From assembly GCF_000721705.1 (NCBI RefSeq), contig NZ_JOJL01000032.1:1-64000 (forward strand): 64,000 bases of DNA, written 5' to 3'. Shown in pieces: positions 52,550 through 61,976 of this stretch; the first letter of the stretch is position 1; each line of letters starts with the position of its first letter. The position numbers were made by a program, and so were the translations under genes. The notes beneath the pieces were generated by a model. That model saw only the letters and a program-made list of their open reading frames with translations, ran no database searches and was not told the origin of the DNA. The stretch is from Actinoplanes subtropicus. Its GTDB lineage: Bacteria > Actinomycetota > Actinomycetes > Mycobacteriales > Micromonosporaceae.

Positions 52550-54463
52550 CTAGTGAGGAACCGGAGAGATGGTCCATTGCTGCTGGGCGGTCGAGTCGTA
52601 CGTCCACTGGTTGATGTCGGCGCCGTCGGCCGAGGAGGCTCCGGCGACGTTGAGGGCGAGGCCGCTGAACCGGTTGACCAGGATGTAGTAGCCGCCGCCG
52701 ATCGGGGTGATCGCCCAATGCTGCTGGGGTACGTTGTCGTCCGGCCCCAGGGCGACTTTGCCGCCGTCCGCGCGGGACAGGGCGGCGACTTCCATGAGCG
52801 TGCTGGCGGCCACGTTGCGGACCTGGTAGTAGCCGTTGCCGGCGGCGAGCAGCTGCCACTTCTGGCCGGCGGCGTCGCTCCAGGTGCCCTGGACGATGTC
52901 GGTTCCGGCGGTCGAGGCCACCTTGCCGCTGTGCCGAGCCGCCAGCAGATAGGTGCCACCGGCCAGCGGCCGTTCGGAGACCTTGACCGGTTCGGCCCGC
53001 CGGCCGCCGATGTGCAAGCCGCTGATGTTGGCGTAGCCGCCGGTCGCCTTGTGGACCTCCAGCCGGAGGAAGGCCGCCTTCCGCTCGGGCCATTCGGCGA
53101 TCTTGGTGGTGATGTTCGGTGCCCAGGTGCCGGCGGCCGCCTCGGTGAAGGTGACCCCGTCGACGCTCGTGGAGATGGTGTACGAGGTGACGTCGCCCGC
53201 GGTGAGGTAGTCGCGGTTCCACTGTTTGGGCAGGTATTCCACCGCGGAGATGCTGCTCCAGACGCCGCCGAGGTCCACGGTGATCGACTGCGGCAGCGGC
53301 AGGCTCCAGGTGGACCAGCACGTCTCGAAGCCTTTGTCGCTGAGCCCGTCGATCGCGCGCAGCGGCCCCTCCCCGGAGTGGAACGCGGTCGCGTACGCGT
53401 TGACCGGGGTGACCTGGTGTTCGCATCTCGCCGGCTGGGCCGGCAGCGGCGGACGCTTCACGGGCCGCCAGGCCGATCCGACCTCGGTGAGCCGGGCAAC
53501 GATGTTGTCGTCCAGCCGTCCGTTGCGGTTGGGCGGACAGTTGAGGATGAGCGATGTCCACTTGGGCTCGAGGTCGGCAAGATGGTCGAGGATCGCGTCC
53601 TTGCCCATCGGTTCGGTCGTGGGCGTCGACGGGTGCCAGAACCAGCCGTTGCTGATGGTCTGGCCCTGAATGCCGGCGTACCGGTTGCCGTCCGGTGCGG
53701 TGACGCCCAGCGGTTCCTCGAAGTAGATCGCGTCCCCGAGCCACGGTTGGGACAGTCCGCCGTGGTCGATCATCACGATGCCGGGCTGGAGGGACTTCAC
53801 CAGCCGCTGCACCTCCCGGTACGGCAGCGCCTGCTGGCCCATCTGCCATGCGTATCCGTCGGTGACGAACATGTCGATCCTGCCGTAGCCGGTGAGCAGT
53901 TCGCGGATCTGGCCGAGTACGTAGGTGAGGTCGCCGGGTTGGACGGCCTCACTGGCCGGCACGCCGTGGCGGCTGTCGTATGCCTGGACGTTGTAGGTGC
54001 GGTCCCAGATGGAGAAGTAGAGGCCCACCTTGAGTCCGCGGGATCGGAATGCTCGCACGTACTGGGCGACGATGTCGTGTTGGTAGCCGCTGGCGGAGAT
54101 GTTGTAGGTGCCGTACCTGGAGGGCCACAGACTGAAGCCGTCGTGGTGCTTGGTGGTCAGCACGCCGTAGCTCATGTTCGCGGCGAGCGCCGCCTCGGCC
54201 CATTGGTCGCAGTCCACCTGCGGTGGTGCGAAGAGCTTGGGGTTCTGGTTGGGGGCGGCCCATTCCTCGTCGGTGAACGTTCCCATGTTGAAGTGGTTGA
54301 ACATACCGAAGCGGCGATCCGCGAAACCTCGCAGGTCGGCCGAGCGGGCGGGCGACCGCGCGGCATGGGCCGCTTCCGTGCCCGTCGCCGCGGTCGAACC
54401 GGCGGCGGTGGTCAGCCCGACGGCGGTCAACAAGGTCCGGCGGGACAGCCGGGAATGCAACAT
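52550..54463 (-). CDS. Secreted GH29 alpha-L-fucosidase with F5/8C and ricin-B domains
   Basis: 637-residue exported enzyme. Tat signal LSRRTLLTAVGLTTAAG. GH29 barrel: RRFGMFNHFNMGTFTDEEW, TTKHHDGFSLWPS (active-site His pair), GRIDMFVTDGYAW (nucleophile Asp). Then a discoidin/F5-8C domain (YATAFHSGEGPLRAIDGLSD, SITVDLGG), and a ricin-B trefoil (NQWTYDSTAQQQWTI at the end). ATG 54463 is preceded by GGAGGA. It differs from the GH29 at 40030 (no crystallin-like part, F5/8C instead), so the two are probably not recent duplicates although their promoters share motif blocks. Role: release of L-fucose from extracellular glycans. Confidence 0.94.
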   Translation of the reverse strand: MLHSRLSRRTLLTAVGLTTAAGSTAATGTEAAHAARSPARSADLRGFADRRFGMFNHFNMGTFTDEEWAAPNQNPKLFAPPQVDCDQWAEAALAANMSYGVLTTKHHDGFSLWPSRYGTYNISASGYQHDIVAQYVRAFRSRGLKVGLYFSIWDRTYNVQAYDSRHGVPASEAVQPGDLTYVLGQIRELLTGYGRIDMFVTDGYAWQMGQQALPYREVQRLVKSLQPGIVMIDHGGLSQPWLGDAIYFEEPLGVTAPDGNRYAGIQGQTISNGWFWHPSTPTTEPMGKDAILDHLADLEPKWTSLILNCPPNRNGRLDDNIVARLTEVGSAWRPVKRPPLPAQPARCEHQVTPVNAYATAFHSGEGPLRAIDGLSDKGFETCWSTWSLPLPQSITVDLGGVWSSISAVEYLPKQWNRDYLTAGDVTSYTISTSVDGVTFTEAAAGTWAPNITTKIAEWPERKAAFLRLEVHKATGGYANISGLHIGGRRAEPVKVSERPLAGGTYLLAARHSGKVASTAGTDIVQGTWSDAAGQKWQLLAAGNGYYQVRNVAASTLMEVAALSRADGGKVALGPDDNVPQQHWAITPIGGGYYILVNRFSGLALNVAGASSADGADINQWTYDSTAQQQWTISPVPH

Positions 54464-54605
54464 GCAGTCCTCCTGCAAAGGCGATGACGTGGGGGCAAGC
54501 GCCGGTCCGGCCGTCGTTCACGGTCGCCCGGACGACCTGGGCCGGGTCGGCCGGGGCGGGGATGTTACGCGAGAGTTTCAATCGCCTGATCGGCGGCTGT
54601 CAATA

Positions 54606-54741
54606 GCAAAGATGGGATTACTGTAGGTCAGGATGAATAGTACATTCGGCACAAAGATGCATGTACGGCACCCACAGAAGGCTATTTCGGCGGCAGGATG
54701 GACGTACCTCTCGGGACCGTCTATAAATACATCCCATGTCC
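54606..54741. promoter_or_regulatory. Fucosidase promoter with motif pair shared with 39.5 kb
   Basis: Upstream of the minus-strand fucosidase (start 54463). Read in the direction of transcription: CATGGGATGTATTTATAG (54721-54741 as a 21-base match with 39511-39531), then, 123 bp further (start to start), ATCCCATCTTTGC (54606-54618). At 39.5 kb the same two blocks lie 122 bp apart in the same order relative to the GH29 gene. The intervening sequences differ, so this is conserved spacing of sites rather than a plain duplication. The gap 54464-54796 holds no gene. Confidence 0.7.
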
Positions 54742-54796
54742 GCTAGGTAGGCGACGGCCCTCACCCGACAGCCCGATACTTTCTCCGGCGGGCTGA

Positions 54797-55066
54797 TCAC
54801 TCGGCGAGCCAGCGGCCCGACTGGTCGCGCCAGCCCTTCGCGAGGCGGCCCGGCGGGAACGGGCCGACCTGGCGACGCGGCGGCAGCGTGGAGTCCAACT
54901 CGACCATGTAGCCGGCGGTCGGCATGTTCTCGCGGTGTTCGACGGCGGCGATGCGCCCGTAGTGCTGGAAGTTCAGGATGTACGGATCCGCGTCGTACGG
55001 CGGCAGGACCGTGACGAGGTCACCCACTTTGAACGATTCGTTCCGGGGTGGGCCGGCATGCGGCAT
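54797..55066 (-). CDS. Small hypothetical protein
   Basis: 89-residue soluble protein beginning MPHAGPPRNESFKVGDLVTV LPPYDADPYILNFQHYGRIA, of a beta-rich SH3/KOW-like appearance (KVGDLVTVLP), with no signal or membrane segment. Function not recognised. ATG 55066 has GGGAGGCG upstream and is preferred over the open frame reaching 55219. It stands alone between the fucosidase promoter and the DUF3455 gene, which is transcribed away from it. Confidence 0.65.
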   Translation of the reverse strand: MPHAGPPRNESFKVGDLVTVLPPYDADPYILNFQHYGRIAAVEHRENMPTAGYMVELDSTLPPRRQVGPFPPGRLAKGWRDQSGRWLAE

Positions 55067-55323
55067 CGTCGCCTCCCTGAGCAGTCCTTCTCCTACGAAA
55101 TGTAGGACCCGGAGTCGGTCGAGGAAAGTCACCGGTCGGTCACTGATCGCGTCCGGACCTCCGAACACGTCCGAGATCGTGACGAGCCGGACGCCGTGGG
55201 CCATTCGGACCATCCACATCGTACGAATGGGCAGCAGTCGATGTGATCTTGATCGACCCCTGGATCAGCCTCGTAGTGCGTGGTGGCGGGTTAGGGGCCC
55301 GCCTACAACCCCTGGGGGAAATT

Positions 55324-55899
55324 GTGTTGAGCACGACTCGGTCGCGCGTACGCGCGCTGTCCGTGGCCGGCATGGCCGCCGTCGTCGCGGCGATCGGTGC
55401 GGTCACCTTCAACGCCAACGCGGCGACCACGGCACCCGACTTCCGCTCCGTAGCGGTGCCGACGGCCATCGCCGACATCATCAAGCCGCCCGCCGGGTCG
55501 CGACCGGTCGGGGCGTACGTCGTCACCAAGGGCACGCAGAACTACACCTGCGCGGCCGACGGCACCTACTCGGCGCCGTCCACGCCGGAGGCGCAGCTGA
55601 TCGGCACCGGCGGGCGGGTGCACCACTTCGCCGGGCCGAGCTGGCAGTCGCTGCGGGACGGCTCGCTGGTGACCGCCAAGAAGATCCAGGCCAACCCGCG
55701 AACGGGGGCGATTCCGGAGTTGCTGCTGCAAGTCACCAGCCACACCGGGACCGGGGTGCTGAGCAAGGCGGACTGGATCAACCGGCTGTACACCACGGGC
55801 GGGGTGGCGCCGGCCGGGTCCTGCACCGCCGGTCAGACGGTGCAGGTGCCCTACGGCGCGGTCTACGTCTTCTGGGACGACCCGGCGATCAGCTCCTAG
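55324..55899 (+). CDS. Exported DUF3455-family protein
   Basis: 191-residue exported protein of the DUF3455 family, function unknown. Signal peptide RALSVAGMAAVVAAIGAVTF ending ANA. Family features: PPAGSRPVGAYVVTKGTQNY TC, GGRVHHFAGPSWQSLRDGS, and LLQVTSHTGTGVLSKADWIN RLYTTGGVAP. GTG 55324 has GGGGGAA upstream. Its 3' end overlaps the ileS stop by 11 bases in convergent orientation. Confidence 0.85.
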   Translation: MLSTTRSRVRALSVAGMAAVVAAIGAVTFNANAATTAPDFRSVAVPTAIADIIKPPAGSRPVGAYVVTKGTQNYTCAADGTYSAPSTPEAQLIGTGGRVHHFAGPSWQSLRDGSLVTAKKIQANPRTGAIPELLLQVTSHTGTGVLSKADWINRLYTTGGVAPAGSCTAGQTVQVPYGAVYVFWDDPAISS

Positions 55900-58800
55900 C
55901 GAGCCAGAACCGCAATCCCAGTGACTCGTCGGTGAGCACACTGTCGTTCGCCCCCGGTTCGCCGGGGGCGAATGTCGTTGCGAGGACCTCGTCGGCGACC
56001 AGCACGGCGTGCTCGGCGAGCGCGAGGGCGGTCTCCTCGTCCGAGGTGGCGTAGCCCAGCGCGATCCGGTCGGCGACGTCGAGGCCGCTCGCCTTGCGGG
56101 CCTCCTGGATCTGCCGGATCGCCTCGCGGGCCCGCCCGGCACGCAGCAACGAAGGGGTCAGCTCGAGGTCGAGGGCGACCGTGGCGCCGGCGTCCGAGGC
56201 GACGGCCCAGCCGGCCCGGGGCGTCTCGGTGATGATGACCTCGTCGGGGCCGAGCGCGATCGGTTCGCCGTCGACCTCGATCGTGGCGGTGCCGGTCTCC
56301 CGGAGGGCGGCCGCGAGCGCGGCGGCGTCGGCCTGGGCGATCCCGCGGGCCACCTCCTGCACGCGTTTGCCGAAGCGCTTCCCCAGCGTACGAAAATTGG
56401 CTTTGGCACTGGAATCGACGAGAGATCCGGTGACCGGGGCGATGGCGCCGACGTTCAGCTCGGCGGCGATCTCGGCGAGCAGGTCGTCGGGCAGTCCCTC
56501 GGCCGAGGCCAGCGCCCGGGCGAGCGGCTGGCGCACCTTGAGGCCGGACTCGGCGCGGGCGGCCCGGCCCAGTTCGACGAGCCGGCGGGCGACGGCCATC
56601 TGGGCGGACAGCGCGGGATCACGCCGGGCCGGATCGGCCGCCGGGAACGCCGCGAGGTGCACCGACGCGGCGGCGGACGGGTCGACCGGGACGATCAGGT
56701 CCTGCCAGACGCGCTCGGCGATGAACGGGGTCAGCGGCGCCATCAGCAGGGTGACCGTGCGCAGCACCTCGTGCAGGGTGGCGAGGGCGGCCGGGTCGCC
56801 GCGCCAGAACCGGCGGCGGCTGCGGCGCACGTACCAGTTGGACAGGTCGTCGACGAACGCGCCGAGCAGCCGGCCGGCCTCCTGGGTGTCGAAATCAGCG
56901 AGCGCTTTGTCGGTTTTATCCACTAGATCAGACAATTCCGACAAAAGCCATCTATCAAGAACTGAGCGTTGTGTGGGATCGCTCGCCGACGGTGCCCAGC
57001 CGGCGGTGCGGCCGTAGAGGGCCTGGAAGGCGACGGTGTTCCAGTAGGTCAGCAGGATCTTGCGGACCACCTCCTGGATCGCCGTGTTGCCGACCCGGCG
57101 GGCCTGCCAGGGCGAGCCGACCGCGGCCATGAACCAGCGGACCGCGTCGGCGCCGTGCGTGTCCATCAGCGGGATCGGCTGGATGATGTTGCCGAGGTGC
57201 TTGGACATCTTGCGGCCGTCCTCGGCGAGGATGTGGCCGAGGCAAACGACCGTCTCGTAGGACGAGCGGTCGAAGACCAGCGTGCTCACGGCCATCAGAG
57301 TGTAGAACCAGCCGCGGGTCTGGTCGATTGCCTCGGAGATGAACTGCGCCGGGAAGCGACTCTCGAAGAGATCCTTGTTGGTGTACGGGTAGCCGAACTG
57401 CGCGAACGGCATCGACCCGGAGTCGTACCAGGCGTCGATGACCTCCTCGACCCGTACCGCCTCTCCCCCACACTCCGGGCAGGTCACCGTGACCTCGTCG
57501 ATGAACGGCCGGTGCGGGTCCAAACCGGATAAATCGCGATTTGCCAGGGCGCTCAGCTCGGCCAGTGAGCCGATACAGGTCAGATGGTTGTCGGCGCACC
57601 GCCAGATCGGGAGAGGAGTGCCCCAGTAGCGGTTGCGGGAGAGCGCCCAGTCGACGTTGTTGACCAGCCAGTCGCCGTACCGGCCGTGCTTGACGGTCTC
57701 CGGGTGCCAGGTGGTCTTCTCGTTCTCCCGCAGCAGGGCGTCCCGGATGGCGGTGGTGCGCACGTACCAGGACGGCATCGCGTAGTAGATCAGCGCGGTG
57801 TGGCAGCGCCAGCAGTGCGGGTACTGGTGCTCGTACGGCTCGTGCCGCCACAGCAGACCGCGCGCCCGCAGGTCGGCGACCAGCGGCTCGTTCGCGGCCC
57901 GGAAGAACAGGCCGCCGACCAGCGGGATCTCCGGCTCGAAGGTGCCGTCCCGGCGGACCGGGTTGACCATCGGCAGGCCGTACGCGCGGCAGCTGGCCAG
58001 GTCGTCCGCGCCGAAGGCGGGTGACTGGTGGACGAGCCCGGTGCCGCTGTCGGTGGTGACGTAGCCGGCCAGGATCACGATGTGCGCGCCGGGCACGTCG
58101 ACCAGGTCGAACGGCGGCGTGTAGCGCCACCGCTCCATCTCGCGGCCCGGGTATTTCCGGCCGGTGGCCACCCACCCGTCGGGGATCAACGCCTCGGCCA
58201 CGACCAACTGCTCGGTCCCGTCGGTCACCGCCACGTAGTCGACGTCGGGATGCACGGCCACGGCGGTGTTGGAGACGAGCGTCCACGGCGTGGTGGTCCA
58301 GACCAGCAGGCTCGCCTCTCCCGCGAGCGGGCCGGAGGTGAGCGGGAACCGGACGTACACCGCCGGGTCGACGTCGGTCTCGTAGCCCTGGGCCAGCTCG
58401 TGATCGGAGAGCGTGGTCTGGTCCCGCGGGCACCACGGCGCGACCCGGAAGTCCTCGACCAGCAGCCCCTTGTCGAAGATCTGCTGCAACGACCACCAGA
58501 CCGATTCGATGTATGCCGGATCCATCGTCCGGTACGCGTCGGCCAGGTCGACCCAGTAGCCCATCCGCTCGGTGAGCTCGGCGAACGCATCGGTGTGCCG
58601 GGTCACCGACTCGCGGCAGCGCTCGTTGAACGCGGCGATCCCGTACGCCTCGATGTCCTTCTTGCCGGTGAAGCCGAGCTCCTTCTCGACAGCGAGCTCG
58701 ACCGGCAGCCCGTGGCAGTCCCAGCCGGCCTTGCGCTCGACGTGGAAGCCCTTCATCGTGCGGTAACGCGGGAACACGTCCTTGAAGACGCGCGCCTCGA

Positions 58801-58975
58801 TGTGGTGCGCGCCGGGCATCCCGTTCGCGGTCGGCGGCCCCTCGTAGAACACCCACTCGGGCCGGCCACGGCTCTGCTCGAGGCTGCGGGCGAAAATCTT
58901 CTCGCGCCGCCAGAAGCCGAGGATCTCGTGGTCGAGCGCGGGCAGATCGACCTGGGCCGGCACCGGGCGGTACAT
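55889..58975 (-). CDS. ileS: Isoleucyl-tRNA synthetase
   Basis: 1028-residue class I synthetase charging tRNA-Ile with isoleucine, with an editing domain that clears mischarged valine. HIGH-type motif GAHH (55-58, in NGMPGAHHIEARVFKDVFP), WDCHGLP near 82, CP1 editing region about 190-400 (including TTTPWTLVSNTAVAVHP), the second signature KMSKH near 590 (EDGRKMSKHLGN), and a tRNA-binding C-terminal domain. Length is typical. ATG 58975 has GGAGGAG upstream, which sits in a T-box sequestering hairpin (58978-59013). No second ileS is visible in the window. Confidence 0.98.
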   Translation of the reverse strand: MYRPVPAQVDLPALDHEILGFWRREKIFARSLEQSRGRPEWVFYEGPPTANGMPGAHHIEARVFKDVFPRYRTMKGFHVERKAGWDCHGLPVELAVEKELGFTGKKDIEAYGIAAFNERCRESVTRHTDAFAELTERMGYWVDLADAYRTMDPAYIESVWWSLQQIFDKGLLVEDFRVAPWCPRDQTTLSDHELAQGYETDVDPAVYVRFPLTSGPLAGEASLLVWTTTPWTLVSNTAVAVHPDVDYVAVTDGTEQLVVAEALIPDGWVATGRKYPGREMERWRYTPPFDLVDVPGAHIVILAGYVTTDSGTGLVHQSPAFGADDLASCRAYGLPMVNPVRRDGTFEPEIPLVGGLFFRAANEPLVADLRARGLLWRHEPYEHQYPHCWRCHTALIYYAMPSWYVRTTAIRDALLRENEKTTWHPETVKHGRYGDWLVNNVDWALSRNRYWGTPLPIWRCADNHLTCIGSLAELSALANRDLSGLDPHRPFIDEVTVTCPECGGEAVRVEEVIDAWYDSGSMPFAQFGYPYTNKDLFESRFPAQFISEAIDQTRGWFYTLMAVSTLVFDRSSYETVVCLGHILAEDGRKMSKHLGNIIQPIPLMDTHGADAVRWFMAAVGSPWQARRVGNTAIQEVVRKILLTYWNTVAFQALYGRTAGWAPSASDPTQRSVLDRWLLSELSDLVDKTDKALADFDTQEAGRLLGAFVDDLSNWYVRRSRRRFWRGDPAALATLHEVLRTVTLLMAPLTPFIAERVWQDLIVPVDPSAAASVHLAAFPAADPARRDPALSAQMAVARRLVELGRAARAESGLKVRQPLARALASAEGLPDDLLAEIAAELNVGAIAPVTGSLVDSSAKANFRTLGKRFGKRVQEVARGIAQADAAALAAALRETGTATIEVDGEPIALGPDEVIITETPRAGWAVASDAGATVALDLELTPSLLRAGRAREAIRQIQEARKASGLDVADRIALGYATSDEETALALAEHAVLVADEVLATTFAPGEPGANDSVLTDESLGLRFWLARS

Positions 58976-58977
58976 CG

Positions 58978-59190
58978 CGTCTCCTCCGTCGTTGATTCAC
59001 CGACAGAGGGACGAGGCATAGCGCGCCCCGCGGTACCACCCTCCTTGGCCACGACCTTCCGCGACCCGCTCTTGCCCACCACCGGCTCCGGGGGTGATCT
59101 TCGCGCCGCGCACTCCCCCAGGCTTCCACCGTCCCCGGGTCGCTATCGGCTGCGTGCGGCGGTACTCGTCCCCATCAACGCCGGCGCGGG
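58978..59190 (-). promoter_or_regulatory. T-box riboswitch controlling ileS translation
   Basis: The T-box AGGGTGGTACCGCG lies at 59029-59042 (minus strand). Upstream, an ultrashort stem presents an ATC (Ile) specifier at 59096-59098, bracketed by GGGGG/CCCCC arms. Downstream, CGTCCCTCTGTCG (59001-59013) pairs with CGACGGAGGAGACG (58978-58991) around a nine-base loop with one bulged A, burying the ileS Shine-Dalgarno GGAGGAG. Uncharged tRNA-Ile would stabilise the alternative fold and open translation. Actinobacterial ileS T-boxes of this translational class are established; here the pairing can be seen directly. Confidence 0.92.
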
Positions 59191-59303
59191 CCATGGTACC
59201 AAGCTGCCGGCCGGTGCTCCGATCCATTACCGCGGCGAGCTGTCCAAGCAGGCCGGCGGTGGGCGGGCCGCGCCAACGGCGACCGGTTGGTAGGTTCGCG
59301 CCG

Positions 59304-61976
59304 ATGATGGTGCACAGGATTCGTGCCGCCGCGAGCCTGCTGATCGCCGCTGCCGTGGTCGCATGGTGCGCGGTGGCCCTGCTCGCCGGCCTGAGCACGT
59401 TCGGGCGGGCGGTCGCGGAGGCCGGCGTACGGTCCGCCGTGGCCCATGCCGACCCGGCCGACCGGTCGATCCTCGTGCGGGGAGTGCCGGGCGGCGATGC
59501 CGGCACCGGGCAGCGCTGGGATGCGGCCGTCCGCCGCGCCCACCCGGGGATGGCGGTCGACGCCGCGGGCTACAGCAGCGGCCGGGCCTTCCAGCGTCCG
59601 CCGGCCGCCCGGATGGTGTCGCCGGCGTACGCGTCGATCACCTTTCTGGAGCACCTGCCGGCGCACGCCCGCCTCACCGCGGGCCGCTGGCCGAGCCCGG
59701 GCGCGATGCCGGTGCAGACGGCGCTCGGCGAGGCCGTCGCCGAGACGCTGGGCGTGCGGCCGGGCGACCGGATCCCCGTGGTCGATCGGCTCGACGGCTC
59801 GGTCACCTCGCTGGCCGTCACGGGCGTATGGCGGCCGCTGGACCCGGCCGATGCGTATTGGCGGCTGGCCCCGGACGTGTTCGCCGGCGTCGCGCCGCAA
59901 TCCGCCACGTACGGTCCCGTGGTCGTCGACCGTGCGGACTTCGCCCGGTGGTTCCCGGGCAGCGCGTCGCTGGCCTGGCTGGTCGAGCCGGACCTATCCG
60001 AGGTGAGCAGCGGCAGTCTGCGGCGGCTGGCCGGGCAGGCCATCGCGGCCGGGACCGGGCTGCCGCCGCCGTCCGGGCTGGACCAGTCGGCGAGCCTGGA
60101 GACCGGCCTGCCCGATCTGGCGGAGCGGATGGCCCGGGCCGAGCTGGTCGGCCGGTCGGCGCTGGTGACGCCCGTGCTGCTGGTGACGGTCCTGGGCGGG
60201 TACGTGCTGGTGCTGGTGGCGTCGCTGCTGGCCGAGAACCGCCGGGGCGAGGTGGCGCTGTTGCGGGCCCGCGGCGCGGCCCGTGGCCGGCTGGCCGTGC
60301 TGGCCGCGCAGGAGTCCGCGGTCGTGGTCCTGCCCGCCGTGGTCTTCGCGGTCCCGGCGTCGGTCGCCCTGCTGGCGGTCGCCGGCCGGATCTTCCCGCT
60401 GTCTCGAGACCTCGGCCTGCACTGGCGGCTGAGCGGCGCCGCGTGGCTGGTGGCGCTCGCCGCCGCGGCGGGCTGTGCGCTCGCCGTCACCCTGCCGGCG
60501 CTGCGCGGCGGCGGCACGTACACCGCCGAGCTCGCCGAGCGCTCCCGCCCGCCGGCCCGCTCGCCTTTCCAGCGGATGGGCCTCGACCTGGCGCTGGTCG
60601 CTCTCGCCGTGGTCGGCTGGCTCCAACTGCGGCAGTACGGCACCCCGCTGGGCGGCACGCTGGGCATCGATCCGCTGCTGGCGTCCGGGCCGACGCTCGG
60701 CGTGCTCACCGCGACCGTGCTCAGCCTGCGCTTGGCGAGACCGGTCGCGCAGCTCGTCGGCCGATCGCTCGGGCGGAGCGCGGGCCTGTCCGCGACCTTC
60801 GGCGCGTGGCAGGCCGGCCGCCGCGGGCACGCCGGGCCGGTGGTGCTCGTCGCGCTGGCGGTGGCGGCCGGAACGGTGTCCTGGTGCATGGCCGGCACCG
60901 CCGCGCGATCGGTCGCCGACCAGGTCGACCTGAGGGCCGGCGCGGACCTGAGGCTCACCGAGGTCAGCGGTTCCGCGCCGGCCGGCCGGGCCGGGCAGCT
61001 CGCCGCGTTGCCCGGGGTCGCCAGGGTGCTCCCGGCGTGGCGGTACCAGGTGACGCTCGGCCCGGACGGCGGCACCGGCGACCTGGTCGCGGTGGATACG
61101 ACCGCCGCCGACGTGGCCCTGGTCCGCAAGGACGTGGCGGGCGGCGACCCGGGCGGGCTCTACGCGCGGCTGGCCGCCGGCCGGGCTCGGGCGGCGCAGT
61201 CCGTGCCGGTCGCGGTGACTCCCGGCGTACTGGACCGGCTGCACCTGCACGTCGGCGAGTCCACGACGCTGACCCTCGCGGGGTTGCCGGCCCAGGTCGT
61301 GGTCGTCGGCACGATGGCGGCGGTGCCCGGTACGGACGGCGGCCCCGCCGTGCTGGCCGACCTGCCGACGCTGAGCTCGCACGTGCGGGCCCGGGACAAT
61401 GCGACGCCGGCGCCGCAGGAGTGGTGGCTCGCGACGACCGCCGCGGGGCACCGGGCGGCGACGCCGGCCGCCGCGGCGCTGAGCGGCCTGCGGGTCACCG
61501 ACCGGTCGGCGCTACGAGAGGAGGCCGCGCGGGATCCCTTCGGCGTCGGCGCGCGGGGCGCACTCTTCGGCGCCGCGGGCGGTTGCCTGCTCCTTGCCGC
61601 CGTGGGCCTGGCGGTGGACACGTGGGCCACCGCCCGACGGCGGGCGTCCGAGCTCGCCGTCCTGCAGACCCTCGGCGCCGGGCGGGGCCTGGTCGCCCGG
61701 TCGCTGCTCGTCGAGCAGGCGCTGCTGGCGGGCGCCGGCGCGGGCGCCGGGCTGCTTTGCGGCGTGCTGGTCGCGACCGTGACGGCGCCGCTGGTTCTGC
61801 TGACCCCGGCGGCGACCCGCCCGGTACCCGTACCGATCCCGCAGATCGACTGGTGGCGGTCCTCCGGAACGGCGATGCTGCTCCTCGCGATCGCGCTCGG
61901 TGCGAGCGTGCTGGCGACCGCCGGCTCGCGCGGGCGATCGACCGTCGCGCAGCTGCGGTGGGGATCGGATCGATGA
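59304..61976 (+). CDS. ABC transporter permease, FtsX family
   Basis: 890-residue membrane protein: N-terminal helix AASLLIAAAVVAWCAVALLAG, a large extracytoplasmic region, first FtsX-type core about 285-440 (LVTPVLLVTVLGGYVLVLVA, ENRRGEVALLRARGAARGRL), a second extracytoplasmic part, and a C-terminal FtsX core (LAVDTWATARRRASELAVLQ, TLGAGRGLVARSLLVEQALL). This MacB/FtsX-type layout moves peptides or drugs or couples to lipoproteins, with an ATPase encoded elsewhere. ATG 59304 has TAGG upstream, weak. Its TGA overlaps the next permease start (ATGA). Confidence 0.85.
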   Translation: MMVHRIRAAASLLIAAAVVAWCAVALLAGLSTFGRAVAEAGVRSAVAHADPADRSILVRGVPGGDAGTGQRWDAAVRRAHPGMAVDAAGYSSGRAFQRPPAARMVSPAYASITFLEHLPAHARLTAGRWPSPGAMPVQTALGEAVAETLGVRPGDRIPVVDRLDGSVTSLAVTGVWRPLDPADAYWRLAPDVFAGVAPQSATYGPVVVDRADFARWFPGSASLAWLVEPDLSEVSSGSLRRLAGQAIAAGTGLPPPSGLDQSASLETGLPDLAERMARAELVGRSALVTPVLLVTVLGGYVLVLVASLLAENRRGEVALLRARGAARGRLAVLAAQESAVVVLPAVVFAVPASVALLAVAGRIFPLSRDLGLHWRLSGAAWLVALAAAAGCALAVTLPALRGGGTYTAELAERSRPPARSPFQRMGLDLALVALAVVGWLQLRQYGTPLGGTLGIDPLLASGPTLGVLTATVLSLRLARPVAQLVGRSLGRSAGLSATFGAWQAGRRGHAGPVVLVALAVAAGTVSWCMAGTAARSVADQVDLRAGADLRLTEVSGSAPAGRAGQLAALPGVARVLPAWRYQVTLGPDGGTGDLVAVDTTAADVALVRKDVAGGDPGGLYARLAAGRARAAQSVPVAVTPGVLDRLHLHVGESTTLTLAGLPAQVVVVGTMAAVPGTDGGPAVLADLPTLSSHVRARDNATPAPQEWWLATTAAGHRAATPAAAALSGLRVTDRSALREEAARDPFGVGARGALFGAAGGCLLLAAVGLAVDTWATARRRASELAVLQTLGAGRGLVARSLLVEQALLAGAGAGAGLLCGVLVATVTAPLVLLTPAATRPVPVPIPQIDWWRSSGTAMLLLAIALGASVLATAGSRGRSTVAQLRWGSDR

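Noticed and set aside
56955..59129. 724-codon minus-strand frame overlapping ileS
   Set aside because: Out-of-frame shadow of ileS on the same strand; Arg-rich with no domain.
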